In this document: positions 13,594 to 22,285 of the stretch, piece by piece
How positions within the stretch are numbered: the stretch's first letter is position 1
Layout: the number at the start of each line of letters is the position of its first letter
Assembly (NCBI GenBank): GCA_003552985.1
Contig: PUPD01000227.1
Location: forward strand, 1-60,098
Source: Spirochaetaceae bacterium
Lineage (GTDB): Bacteria; Spirochaetota; Spirochaetia; DSM-27196; SLAA01
Direction: 5' to 3'
Length of the DNA: 60,098 nucleotides
Notes under the pieces: generated by a model
The model's database searches: none
What the model saw: the letters and a program-made list of their open reading frames with translations, nothing else
Told to the model about the DNA's origin: nothing
Made by a program: the position numbers and the translations under genes

Positions 13594-16500
13594 TTAGAAA
13601 TTGCTGCCCTTGCGATTGATCAGCTCCTCATCCCGCTCGGTCAAAGCTATTTGCTTTCCTTTGGTGTCGTAGATCGAGATGTCGAGCGCCAGGCCGCGGA
13701 GCTCCTGCACCAGCACATTGAACGATTCCGGAACACCTGCCGAGGTCGCGGGCTCACCCTTGACGATGCTCTCGTAGATTTTCGCCCGGCCGTTCATGTC
13801 GTCACTCTTGATTGTAAGCAGCTCCTGAAGGGTGTTCGCCGCGCCGTAGGCCTCGAGCGCCCATACCTCCATCTCGCCGAGGCGCTGCCCGCCGAACTGC
13901 GCTTTGCCGCCGAGCGGCTGTTGGGTCACCAACGAGTACGGACCGGTCGAACGAGCGTGCATCTTGTCGTCTACAAGGTGATGCAGCTTCAGCATGTACA
14001 TGTAGCCTACCGTCACTTCGTTTTGGAAGCGCTCACCGGTACGGCCGTCGTACAGCACGGTCTTGGAGCTGGCGGGGAGCCCCGCCTCCCGCAGCTTCTC
14101 GGCGATCATCTCGTTGGTCGCCGACTCGAAGACCGGGGTGGCATACCACTCGTTCAACACCGCCGCCGCCCATCCGAGCTCAGCCTCGAGTATCTGACCA
14201 AGGTTCATACGCGAGGGGACGCCAAGCGGGTTCAGGCATACGTCAAGCGGCGTGCCGTCCGCCATGAACGGCATATCTTCCTCGGGAAGAACACGCGCAA
14301 TGACGCCCTTGTTTCCGTGCCGTCCGGCCATTTTATCGCCCTCACGCAGCTTGCGCTTGGTGGCGACGAGCACCTTGACCACTTCGTCGACGCCCGGGCT
14401 CAGGTCGTCGCCTTCCGAACGCCTGAGGCGCTGAATGTCGATGACGGTCCCGTCGGTGCCGTGCGGCACACGCAGGCTTGTATCACGCACCTCTTTCGCT
14501 TTCTCACCGAAGATCGAGTTCAGCAGCTTGAACTCGGGAGTCGTCTCGGTCTCGCTCTTCGGCGTAACCTTACCGACCAAAATGTAGCCGCTGCCGATCG
14601 TGGCTCCGACGCGAACGATGCCTTCCTCGTCCAGCTGATCAAGGGCCTTCTCCGAGGTGTTCGGAATGTCCCGGGTAATCTTCTCCGGTCCAAGCTTGGT
14701 CTCGCGGACCTCGACCGTGAACTCTTTGATATGGATCGAGGTGAAGATATCGTCTTTGACAATCTTCTCCGAGACGAGAATGGCGTCCTCGAAGTTATAG
14801 CCGTTCCAGGGCACGAACCCTACCAACACGTTTCGACCGAGAGCCAGCTCGCCCTGATAGGTCGAGGGCCCGTCGGCGAGCACATCACCGGTCTTCACCT
14901 TCTGTCCGGTCTGCACCACCGGTTTCTGCGTGTAGCAGGTGTCCTGGTTGGTCCGTTGGTACTTCATCAACTGGTACAGATCAACATCGTCGCCACCGTC
15001 CTTCGACCCGTTGGTCTGCACCTCGATGTGTTGCGAGGTCACCCGCTTCACTACGCCGTCGCGGCGCGCCTTCAGCAGAACGCCGGAATCGTAGGCGGTT
15101 TTCGCCTCCATCCCGGTTCCCACGCGCGGCGGTTCGGGGAACACCAGCGGAACAGCTTGCCGTTGCATGTTCGAGCCCATCAGGGCGCGGTTGGCGTCGT
15201 CGTGCTCCAGAAACGGGATCAATGACGCCGAAACCGATATGACCTGCTTGGGAGAGACGTCCATGTACTGGATATCCTCAGGCGGCTTGGTTGTGTAATC
15301 TCCGGACTTGCGAACCGAGATCATTCGGCTGAGAAACTGCCCGTTGCTGTCGATCTCAGCGTTCGCCTGTGCGATGTAGTGTTTCTCCTCATCCATCGCC
15401 GAGAGGTACTCGATCTCTCGCGTCGCCACCCCATCGATCACTCGGCGGTACGGTGTCTCAAGAAACCCGTACTCATTCACCTGGGTGTAGTTTGCAAGCG
15501 AAACAATCAGACCGATGTTCGGGCCTTCCGGAGTCTCAATCGGGCACATGCGGCCGTAATGGGTGTAGTGCACGTCGCGCACCTCAAACCCGGCGCGGTC
15601 GCGAGACAGCCCGCCGGGGCCCAGAGCGTTCAAGCGTCGCTTGTGCGTCAACTCAGCCAGCGGATTTACCTGGTCCATGAACTGTGACAGCTGGCTCGAG
15701 CCGAAAAACTCCTTGATCGCGGCAACCACCGGCTTGATCGAGATCAGGTCCTGCGGCTTGATGGTGTCGGTCTCTTTCAGCGACATCCGTTCTTTGGCGA
15801 TGCGCTCCATGCGACTGAAGGCGGTCTTCATCTGATTTGCGAGCAGCTCCCCGACCGAGCGCACCCGCCGGTTGCCGAGATGATCGATGTCGTCGACATT
15901 CTCTTCGCCGATATACACCTGCACGAGGAATCGCATGGTGTTCACCATATCTTCGCGAGTCAACACGTGATCCTCGACCGGCTCCTCGTAGTCGAACTTC
16001 TTGTTCAGCTTGTAGCGGCCCACCCGTCCCAGATCGTAACGGCGCGAGGTGAAGAACATCGCGTTGAAGTCCTTCTCCGCGCTCTCCACCGTAATCGGCT
16101 CACCCGGCATGATCACCGCATAGACCGCCGACAGCGCATCGTCCTTCGACGGCTCGTCCTTATCGACTTCGTCCTTGGTGAATTTGACCTCCTCACGCTC
16201 AAAACAGTTGAGGATGATCTCGGAGTGCAGCGAATCCGGATGAGCGAGATCGATGATCGCTATCTCGGCCACACCGGCATGAATCAGCTGGTCGATGTCG
16301 TGGGGATGCAGCTTCTCACCGGCGCGGTAGAGTTTCTTGCTCTCGCCCGCGTCGGTCGTCCAAACCGCTTCAGCGAGCACCGCCCCCACCAAGGCTTCCT
16401 TATCCTCCGGCGTGTCTTTCACCTCTACCGGCTTGGTCTGATAGAAGAGCTCGATCAGCTTCTCACGCGAGTCGTAACCGAGAGCCCGGAGGAAGATTGT

Positions 16501-17097
16501 ACCGAGGATGCGCTTCTTGCGGTCGATCTTGGCGTAGATCAGCTCTTTCTTCTGATCGATCTCGAACTCCAACCAGGAGCCGCGGTACGGAATGATCCGT
16601 GACGAGTACACACCTTTCTCGTGCGAGAATATAACACCGGGACTGCGGTGAATCTGGCTCACCACGACCCGTTCGGCACCGTTGATGATGAAGGTTCCCC
16701 GATCGGTCATCAACGGGATGTCACCCATGTAGATATCTTTCTGGCGGATTTCCCCGGTCTCAAGGAAGACCAGGTTGATCCGTGCCTTGATCGGGATCGC
16801 GTAGGTGTGTCCCTTGTACTTACACTCCAGCTCCGACATCTTGATGCCGGCTTCATCGAGGATATAGTGATCATACTCCAACCGCATATCCCCGTTCTGG
16901 CTCTCGATCGGGAACACGGCCTGAAACACTTCCTCGAGACCCTGATTCAAGGGAGGCTCACCCGATATTACGCGATTCCACTGCAAGAAACGCTCGAATG
17001 AGCGCACCTGAATATCAACGAGATCGGGCAACTCCATAACGGTTGCCCCGCGCGTTCCGACGAATACGCGGTTAACATCGGTGGTTCTGTCAAACAT
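13594..17097 (-). CDS. rpoB: DNA-directed RNA polymerase subunit beta, with Asn at the rifampicin Ser531 position
   Basis: A 1167-residue beta subunit starting [12 protein letters not shown] at the ATG at 17097, eight bases after GGAGGT; the track start is a nearer GTG. Rif cluster I reads [30 protein letters not shown]. The Asn (residue 490 here, codon at 15628-15630) replaces the Ser of E. coli position 531, the substitution reported for naturally rifampicin-resistant spirochaetes. Asp516 and His526 equivalents are unchanged. The C-terminal [23 protein letters not shown] block is intact. A hairpin with T-run precedes the gene. Confidence 0.98.
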   Translation of the reverse strand: MFDRTTDVNRVFVGTRGATVMELPDLVDIQVRSFERFLQWNRVISGEPPLNQGLEEVFQAVFPIESQNGDMRLEYDHYILDEAGIKMSELECKYKGHTYAIPIKARINLVFLETGEIRQKDIYMGDIPLMTDRGTFIINGAERVVVSQIHRSPGVIFSHEKGVYSSRIIPYRGSWLEFEIDQKKELIYAKIDRKKRILGTIFLRALGYDSREKLIELFYQTKPVEVKDTPEDKEALVGAVLAEAVWTTDAGESKKLYRAGEKLHPHDIDQLIHAGVAEIAIIDLAHPDSLHSEIILNCFEREEVKFTKDEVDKDEPSKDDALSAVYAVIMPGEPITVESAEKDFNAMFFTSRRYDLGRVGRYKLNKKFDYEEPVEDHVLTREDMVNTMRFLVQVYIGEENVDDIDHLGNRRVRSVGELLANQMKTAFSRMERIAKERMSLKETDTIKPQDLISIKPVVAAIKEFFGSSQLSQFMDQVNPLAELTHKRRLNALGPGGLSRDRAGFEVRDVHYTHYGRMCPIETPEGPNIGLIVSLANYTQVNEYGFLETPYRRVIDGVATREIEYLSAMDEEKHYIAQANAEIDSNGQFLSRMISVRKSGDYTTKPPEDIQYMDVSPKQVISVSASLIPFLEHDDANRALMGSNMQRQAVPLVFPEPPRVGTGMEAKTAYDSGVLLKARRDGVVKRVTSQHIEVQTNGSKDGGDDVDLYQLMKYQRTNQDTCYTQKPVVQTGQKVKTGDVLADGPSTYQGELALGRNVLVGFVPWNGYNFEDAILVSEKIVKDDIFTSIHIKEFTVEVRETKLGPEKITRDIPNTSEKALDQLDEEGIVRVGATIGSGYILVGKVTPKSETETTPEFKLLNSIFGEKAKEVRDTSLRVPHGTDGTVIDIQRLRRSEGDDLSPGVDEVVKVLVATKRKLREGDKMAGRHGNKGVIARVLPEEDMPFMADGTPLDVCLNPLGVPSRMNLGQILEAELGWAAAVLNEWYATPVFESATNEMIAEKLREAGLPASSKTVLYDGRTGERFQNEVTVGYMYMLKLHHLVDDKMHARSTGPYSLVTQQPLGGKAQFGGQRLGEMEVWALEAYGAANTLQELLTIKSDDMNGRAKIYESIVKGEPATSAGVPESFNVLVQELRGLALDISIYDTKGKQIALTERDEELINRKGSNF

Positions 17098-17135
17098 TCT
17101 CACCTACCTCCCATGAATCATGAAGAGCGCACACG

Positions 17136-17178
17136 AAAAAGCGACACCATCGTCAAGCCCTCTTGCCGATGGCATCGC
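17136..17178 (-). terminator. Hairpin plus T5 between rplL and rpoB (attenuator)
   Basis: The minus strand reads GCGATGCCATCG, G, CAAG, loop AGGG, CTTG, A, CGATGGTGTCGC, then TTTTT. Twelve outer pairs (two wobble) and four inner pairs form one long stem. The position matches the well-known partial terminator between rplL and rpoB in E. coli, which lowers rpoBC expression relative to the ribosomal genes. Confidence 0.75.
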
Positions 17179-17211
17179 GTTGAGTAACTTAAGTTGTACG
17201 TAGCCGCAAGG

Positions 17212-17607
17212 CTATTGAACCTCAATAGCAGCGCCCGCCGCTTCAAGCTTCTCTTTGATCTCGTTCGCCTCTTCCTTACTGACGCCTTCTTTGACCGGTC
17301 GACCGCCGGCCTCAACCATCTCTTTGGCCTCTTTGAGGCCCAGCCCGGTGATTGCACGGACTTCTTTGATGACCGGAATCTTCTTGCCGTCGTCAAAGCT
17401 CTTGAGGATGACGTTGAACTCGGTCTGCTCCTCAGCTGCCTCGGCAGCCTCACCACCGCCTGCAGCAGCGCCGGCGCCGGCCACAGCTACAGGGGCGGCA
17501 GCGCTAACGCCGAACTTCTCCTCCATAGCCGTCACCAGCTCGGAGACCTCGAGTACCGTCATGCTTGAGATGGCCTCGATGATGTCGTCTTTTGTGAGTG
17601 TCGCCAT
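17212..17607 (-). CDS. rplL: 50S ribosomal protein L7/L12
   Basis: A 131-residue L7/L12 stalk protein that recruits translation GTPases. The N-terminal dimerisation domain ([20 protein letters not shown]), an Ala/Gly-rich hinge of about 25 residues, and the C-terminal domain with [19 protein letters not shown] are in order. The ATG at 17607 is chosen over the upstream track start because it has GGAGAAGG before it. It lies 93 bases after rplJ, and a T-run hairpin separates it from rpoB. Confidence 0.97.
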   Translation of the reverse strand: MATLTKDDIIEAISSMTVLEVSELVTAMEEKFGVSAAAPVAVAGAGAAAGGGEAAEAAEEQTEFNVILKSFDDGKKIPVIKEVRAITGLGLKEAKEMVEAGGRPVKEGVSKEEANEIKEKLEAAGAAIEVQ

Positions 17608-17700
17608 ATTACCTTCTCCTTTCTGTTTTGCTCCGAAGCGATAGCATGGCACACGGACGGAAGACTAACGCTTCGGTTATTGACATTGGTTTGCCTCGGG

Positions 17701-18240
17701 CTATTTGCCCGCTTTCTGATCGGCCACTGCCTGCAACGTGCGCACAAGCTTCTGCGGCACCGCGTTGAGCACGTAGACGAAGTTCTGCAGCGGCGCCTGC
17801 ATTGAGCCCATCAACTTTGCCAGCAGCTCATCGCGCGGCGGCAACTTCGAATAGGCCTCGGTCTGTTCTCGATCGAAGACGTTTCCTTCGATCAACGCCC
17901 CCTTGATCTCAAGCGGCGTGTCTCTACCGAAATCAAACAATGCCTTCACGAGCGCATTGGACTCTGCGCGCGCAATCGCGACCGCTGTGGGCCCTTCAAA
18001 GAACTGCCCCAACTTTTCCGGAGCGCCCAACTGAGAGAACGCGAGCTGTGCAAAGCTGTTCTTGATAACGCGGTACTCCGCCTGCTGCTCCGCGAGCTTT
18101 CCACGAAGCTCGGTTATCTGTTTCACGTTTAGACCGCGGAAGTTGGTAAACACAAAATCCTTTGCGTCTCCGAAACGCTCCTTATACCGGTCAACCGCGT
18201 CTACCTTGTGCTGCTGCACTTTGGTTTGGTACTCAGACAT
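17701..18240 (-). CDS. rplJ: 50S ribosomal protein L10
   Basis: A 179-residue L10 that anchors the L7/L12 dimers to 23S rRNA. The rRNA-binding part contains FVFTNFRGLNVKQITELR and EYRVIKNSFAQLAF; the C-terminal helix that carries L7/L12 is VLNAVPQKLVRTLQAVADQKAGK. The spacer to rplA is only 27 bases, too short for the long E. coli style L10 leader, so if autoregulation occurs its RNA site must overlap the end of rplA. Confidence 0.95.
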   Translation of the reverse strand: MSEYQTKVQQHKVDAVDRYKERFGDAKDFVFTNFRGLNVKQITELRGKLAEQQAEYRVIKNSFAQLAFSQLGAPEKLGQFFEGPTAVAIARAESNALVKALFDFGRDTPLEIKGALIEGNVFDREQTEAYSKLPPRDELLAKLMGSMQAPLQNFVYVLNAVPQKLVRTLQAVADQKAGK

Positions 18241-18267
18241 ATCGTTTCTCCTACTCGACGTCCCGCG

Positions 18268-18954
18268 CTACGGTGCGCCCACCGCACCGGCGGCGAACCA
18301 CACGCCCGGCCCCATGGTCGACGCTAGCGCCGACGACAACACGAACTCACCCTTGGTATCGGCCGGACGACGCTTGCGCACCTCAGAGACTACCTCGTGA
18401 ATGTTCTCCACAATCTTGGCTGCTTCCATCGAAACCTTCCCGACCGCGAGGTGGAGCACGCCGGTTTTGTCGGAACGAAACTCAACCCGCCCTTTCTTGA
18501 GCTCGGCGATCGCGGCCGTAAGATCAAAGGTCACCGTCTGCGTCTTCGGATTGGGCATCAGCCCGCGCCGTCCGAGCACCGGACCAAGCCGCCCGACGTC
18601 TTTCATCATGTCCGGCGTGGCAACCGCGACGTCGAACTCGAGCCAGCCGCCCTTGATCTTCTCGATCAGATCCTCGTCACCCACATAGGTGGCCCCGGCC
18701 TCCTCGGCCTCCTTGGCTTTCTCGCCCTTGGCGAACACCAGGATACGCTTGTCGGCCCGGAACTGATGCGGAAGCACCAGCGTGTCGCGAACGTTGACGC
18801 TCTTCTTGAGATTCAATTTAAGCGCGAGCTCAATTGTCTCGTCGAAACCGGCAAACGAGATCTGCTGCACAAGCTCGACCGCTTCTTGCGGGCCGTAGAG
18901 ATGCGTCCGATCTACCTTCTCGAGCGCTGTTCGATACTTCTTACCACGCTTCAT
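18268..18954 (-). CDS. rplA: 50S ribosomal protein L1
   Basis: A 228-residue L1, the E-site stalk protein and a translational repressor of rplK-rplA in bacteria. Landmarks are [33 protein letters not shown] and [15 protein letters not shown]. The start overlaps the rplK stop by four bases (ATGA), which couples the two genes. Confidence 0.96.
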   Translation of the reverse strand: MKRGKKYRTALEKVDRTHLYGPQEAVELVQQISFAGFDETIELALKLNLKKSVNVRDTLVLPHQFRADKRILVFAKGEKAKEAEEAGATYVGDEDLIEKIKGGWLEFDVAVATPDMMKDVGRLGPVLGRRGLMPNPKTQTVTFDLTAAIAELKKGRVEFRSDKTGVLHLAVGKVSMEAAKIVENIHEVVSEVRKRRPADTKGEFVLSSALASTMGPGVWFAAGAVGAP

Positions 18955-19388
18955 ACCGACGCCTCCGTTTCGACACCCATGCTCCGAGCCGTGCCGGCGA
19001 CAATCTTCATCGCCGCGTCGATGTCATTGGCGTTCAAATCAGGCATCTTCGTTTCGGCGATCTCTCTGAGCTGAGCGTTGGAGAGCTTACCGACTTTGAC
19101 GCGCCGCGGTTCAGCGGACGCGGTTTCAATACCGAGCGCCTTCTTGATCAACACCGCCGCCGGCGGCGTCTTGGTGATGAAGGTGAAACTCTTGTCCTGA
19201 TAGACCGTGATCACGACCGGAATCAGAAGCCCCGGCTCGATGTTCTTGGTCGCGTCATTGAACTGCTGAACAAACTGCGGCGCACTCACCCCGTGCGGCC
19301 CGAGCGCCGGACCTACCGGGGGCGCCGGCGTCGCTTTGCCGGCGGGCACTTGCAGCTTGATCTCCGCTGCAATCTTCTTCTTAGCCAT
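18951..19388 (-). CDS. rplK: 50S ribosomal protein L11
   Basis: A 145-residue L11 that binds the GTPase-associated centre of 23S rRNA. The proline-rich N-terminal switch [20 protein letters not shown] and the C-terminal rRNA-binding segment [30 protein letters not shown] are standard. Length matches the family. It follows nusG by 77 bases that hold a hairpin. Confidence 0.97.
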   Translation of the reverse strand: MAKKKIAAEIKLQVPAGKATPAPPVGPALGPHGVSAPQFVQQFNDATKNIEPGLLIPVVITVYQDKSFTFITKTPPAAVLIKKALGIETASAEPRRVKVGKLSNAQLREIAETKMPDLNANDIDAAMKIVAGTARSMGVETEASV

Positions 19389-19413
19389 ACTGTACTCCGT
19401 TGGTGGTACTAAC

Positions 19414-19445
19414 GTTGCCGCCCGTCGCGGTCGGCAACTCCCAGC
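19414..19445 (-). promoter_or_regulatory. Stem-loop in the rplK leader, possible L1 autoregulation site
   Basis: The minus strand reads GGGAG followed by a perfect 7-bp stem GTTGCCG / CGGCAAC just upstream of the rplK ribosome-binding site. L1 represses rplK-rplA translation through a structured leader with a GGGAG element in several bacteria. The match here is only by position and general form. Confidence 0.35.
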
Positions 19446-19465
19446 TTTGGCCAGCGCGAACCGCG

Positions 19466-20020
19466 CTAGATTTTTTCAACCTGGAGAAAGTCAATCTCCA
19501 CCGGCGTCGATCTTCCGAAGATACCGACCATGACGCGGAGCTTGCCTTTCTCGAGATTGACCTCCTCGACGGAACCGGTGAACGACTCAAAAGGTCCCTC
19601 GATAATGCGGACAGTCTCGCCCACAACGAACTTCTGCTTCGGCCGCAGACCCTGGTCTCCCTTGATCTCGCCCGACTTCTGCAGTATCTCCCGCGCCTCT
19701 TCGGAAGAGATCGGCTGCGGCTTCATCCCCGGACTGGCACCCACGAAGCCGGTTACGCCGTTGATTTTCTTTATCTTGGAACAGACCTGCTTCCAACCGA
19801 TATCAGGCAGATCCATCTCCAGCAGGATATACCCCGGCAGGAACTTCTTCGAGGACACCTTTTTCTTGCCTTCGCGAATCTCAACGACCTGCTCCGACGG
19901 CACCTTTACATCGGTCACCACATCGTCGAGCTGGCCCTCGTTCATCATCACGCGAATCGTCTTTTCGATCTTATTCTCATACCCTGAGTAGGTATGCAGA
20001 ACGTACCAGCCTTTTGCCAT
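19466..20020 (-). CDS. nusG: Transcription termination/antitermination factor NusG
   Basis: A 184-residue NusG. The NGN domain starts [20 protein letters not shown] and contains [12 protein letters not shown]; the KOW domain is [25 protein letters not shown]. It binds the RNA polymerase clamp helices and couples to Rho or to ribosomal S10. It lies between secE (105-base gap) and rplK, as in most bacteria. Confidence 0.97.
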   Translation of the reverse strand: MAKGWYVLHTYSGYENKIEKTIRVMMNEGQLDDVVTDVKVPSEQVVEIREGKKKVSSKKFLPGYILLEMDLPDIGWKQVCSKIKKINGVTGFVGASPGMKPQPISSEEAREILQKSGEIKGDQGLRPKQKFVVGETVRIIEGPFESFTGSVEEVNLEKGKLRVMVGIFGRSTPVEIDFLQVEKI

Positions 20021-20125
20021 ATTTGTCTCTTAACCCTCGCGATGATTACGAGCAAAACCCGGCGAGATCAGCAACCCGCCGACCAGAGCAGCTGTCACCC
20101 AACCCGGAACCCAAAGGAACTAAAA

Positions 20126-20305
20126 CTAGAAGATGAAGTCGACTGCAGAGAGAAGCAGGAAGTCAGCCAACCCGAGTATGGCAGCGAAGATTGCCACGGA
20201 CACGAGCACCACCTTGGTGTTCGACACAACCTCATCACGCCCGGGCCAGATCACTTTCTTCAACTCGGCATAGCTGTCCTTGAAAAAGGTTACGATTCGT
20301 TTCAT
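20126..20305 (-). CDS. secE: Preprotein translocase subunit SecE
   Basis: This 59-residue ORF is below the track cut-off. It reads MKRIVTFFKDSYAELKKVIW, then a single hydrophobic helix VVLVSVAIFAAILGLADFLLL ending AVDFIF. The amphipathic ELKKVIWPGRDEV segment before the helix is the SecE signature. SecE stabilises the SecYEG channel. Its place between tRNA-Trp and nusG is the standard one. Confidence 0.95.
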   Translation of the reverse strand: MKRIVTFFKDSYAELKKVIWPGRDEVVSNTKVVLVSVAIFAAILGLADFLLLSAVDFIF

Positions 20306-20345
20306 TCGATACTCCCGCAGGTCTACCCACAGACAAAAAAGGGAA

Positions 20346-20419
20346 CAGGCCAGGTAGGATTCGAACCTACAACATCCGGTTTTGGAGACCGGCGCTCTAG
20401 CCGTTGGAGCTACTGGCCT
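20346..20419 (-). tRNA. tRNA-Trp (CCA anticodon)
   Basis: The 74-base cloverleaf on the minus strand has acceptor arms AGGCCAG / CTGGCCT, discriminator G, D-arm GCTC/GAGC, anticodon loop CTCCAAA (anticodon CCA) and T-arm GTAGG-TTCGAAT-CCTAC. The 3' CCA is not encoded. It lies between rpmG and secE, an order conserved in many bacteria. Confidence 0.96.
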
Positions 20420-20425
20420 ATGGTT

Positions 20426-20608
20426 TTACTTCACCTTCGTTTCTTTATGCAGCGTGTGCTTACGCTCGAAGCGACAATACTTCATCAGCTCAAGCTTGCC
20501 TTGAATATTGCGCTTATTCTTCTTGGTGGTGTAGTTGCGGCGCTTACAGCTCTCACATTGCAGCGCGATAAGCTCGACAACTTTTCCCTTCGCCTTGTTT
20601 CCTGCCAT
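20426..20608 (-). CDS. rpmG: 50S ribosomal protein L33
   Basis: A 60-residue L33 starting [21 protein letters not shown] at the ATG at 20608; the longer track start overlaps the promoter. The zinc-ribbon form normally has two CxxC pairs, but here only CESC and one further Cys (KYCRFERKH) remain, the fourth position being Glu. The end [12 protein letters not shown] is typical. It has its own promoter, is followed by tRNA-Trp, and is cotranscribed from the tRNA-Thr promoter as well. Confidence 0.95.
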   Translation of the reverse strand: MAGNKAKGKVVELIALQCESCKRRNYTTKKNKRNIQGKLELMKYCRFERKHTLHKETKVK

Positions 20609-20642
20609 TGATTTCTCCCGAAAACGCCGCCGTTGGCTGGTA

Positions 20643-20672
20643 AGTATACAAAAACGCACAAAACAGTGTCAA
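20643..20672 (-). promoter_or_regulatory. Sigma70-type promoter for rpmG and downstream genes
   Basis: TTGACA (20667-20672) and TATACT (20643-20648) are 18 bases apart on the minus strand, between tRNA-Thr and rpmG. The spacer is T-rich. It would drive rpmG, tRNA-Trp, secE, nusG and the ribosomal and polymerase genes. Confidence 0.8.
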
Positions 20673-20699
20673 CAGATCAACCGCAGCACGGTTTAGGAC

Positions 20700-20772
20700 A
20701 GCCCCCGACCGGACTTGAACCGGTGACCCCATCCTTACCATGGATGTGCTCTACCGACTGAGCTACAGGGGC
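20700..20772 (-). tRNA. tRNA-Thr (GGU anticodon)
   Basis: A 73-base cloverleaf on the minus strand: acceptor GCCCCTG / CGGGGGC, discriminator T, anticodon stem CATCC/GGATG enclosing ATGGTAA (anticodon GGT), T-arm CCGGTTCAAGTCCGG. No encoded CCA. It is the first gene of the translation operon. Confidence 0.95.
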
Positions 20773-20788
20773 ACGTTCGCGTGGCTGC

Positions 20789-20817
20789 ACCATATCAAAC
20801 CCGGATAGTTTGGTCAA
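20789..20817 (-). promoter_or_regulatory. Sigma70-type promoter for tRNA-Thr, overlapping the end of the DUF3604 gene
   Basis: TTGACC (20812-20817) and TATGGT (20789-20794) are exactly 17 bases apart on the minus strand. The predicted start is about ten bases before the tRNA 5' end. The -35 hexamer lies inside the last codons of the upstream DUF3604-like gene. Confidence 0.75.
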
Positions 20818-22217
20818 CACCACACCGCAGAGATTCGTTTACTGCGGCAGGTGGCAAGGCAATCTCATCGATAACGTGTCCCGCCGGCCCGCCTGAAAGC
20901 CTCACGCCGTTGATACGAGCCCACACCAACAGGGAAACGCCTTGAGTTCCCGCTGTCGTGGTGGCGGGATTGCCACGTGTCACGGTAAGAAATCGAACGT
21001 GGCGTGCACTCATGCGCTCGCATTGGGATAGTGGGGCTCGACACGCCGCTTCTTGGTCGGCAGTCTCCGCATCCTGCAACGGTGACGGCAGATCAGGACC
21101 TCGGAATCTCGGCTCCACAGCGTCAATGAAGCCGTCGCTTATGCCAAACTCGACCTCCCAGTCCTGCCGTTTACCGCGTGCGCCCCAGCCTACCTCGAGG
21201 TGAACAACGCTCTGCAGTTCCGACCCCAATGCATCGCTCCCCTGCAGTTCAGGAACCATATCCACCGGCGAAAACCGCCGTAACATGCGATCGCGCTGAA
21301 CGATATCCAGGTAATCAATCGCGGCTCCGCCCGTGACAACCGCCCGCAAACATTTAAACGGCCCGGGCGATCGAATACCCCCCATTGGGGTTCCGTCGAG
21401 CTCGAAGTCCACCTCCAACTTGTTACCGGTCAGGGCGAATGTGCGTCGGGCAGCGATCGCGTCCCACAGCGCGTCGCGTTTGCACGTCGTCGCCCACACT
21501 CCGGTCATACCTTGGCCGTAGCTTCCGGGATGAGCACTATGGTGGTCCGTATTGGCGCAAAACCCGAAGACATGCCCGCGCGCGAGGCCGTACTGTACGG
21601 TACTCATGCAGTCGGCCGGTCCCATAGAATGGAGGTACGGCACCGGACCCTCGCTGGTCTCGGATGCACCGTGCATTGAATATACCTCAACTACCGGCGA
21701 CACCTGTTCGTCGAAACTGTCCCAATTGATTCCGCGCAAGCCTTTTCGATACCCGATATGGTGTGGCAGCGCGGTTGCATTGTGCCCCGTCTGGTTCCAG
21801 CGTCTCAGCTGCGCATGCAGCTGTTCGACCGTTGCCGGGTAAATCAATTCGCCTTCAAGGTGTTTGTAGACAATCGCCCGATCACCGTCGGCCGAAGAGT
21901 GGATCTCAAAACTTGGGAACGCGACGAATTGCCCCGGCGAATCAACATCTCGCAAAGCCCGCAGGAGATCCTGCCATCTATGCCGTAGCCTCCGAAAACC
22001 TCGCCGGTGAAAATCGATAATGTGACCAATACGCTCGTTCGCCACGGGCATATCACACCAATCGGCGTGTCCGGTAACCGAGCAAAAATCTAGTCTTTGG
22101 CGGGCGTTATGAACTGCATCGGCAACGGTTCCCTGTCCGTACGAGACGCTACAGTGATTGTGGATATCACCGTAGTACGCGTTCTGATCAAGTATTACGT
22201 CCCTGCCCCCTTTTCAT
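20795..22217 (-). CDS. DUF3604/PHP-like metallohydrolase family protein, apparent frameshift near the start
   Basis: The track shows 418 residues from MPVANERIGHII, but the same frame continues upstream through YYGDIHNHCSVSYG and SVTGHADW, the metal-binding N-terminus of the PHP/DUF3604 type. No start codon exists in that frame before a TGA. An ATG at 22217 is in the neighbouring frame, and removing one base from the G5 run at 22206-22210 joins them as MKRGRDVILDQNAYYGDIHNHC. Later motifs are FPSFEIHSS, CANTDHHSAHPGSYGQGMTGVW and WDAIAARRTFALTGNK, as in DUF3604. So this is either a homopolymer sequence error or a recent inactivation. It is last in the operon with the AGE proteins; its substrate is unknown. 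Confidence 0.7.
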
Positions 22218-22285
22218 CGGGCCGCAACCCAACAGCCACGGACCTAATACCGGCCAACCGGTACAAGGCGTTGCCCTTTGACTGT

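Noticed and set aside
20700-20772. Phage or integrase-type mobile element at the tRNA genes
   Set aside because: No integrase, transposase or duplicated tRNA 3' end was seen in the window; the island edge is suggestive only.
22200-22220. Programmed ribosomal frameshift at AAAAGGG in the DUF3604-like gene
   Set aside because: The heptamer is not in the frame needed for a -1 slip, and the required shift is +1; a single-base indel in the G-run is simpler.
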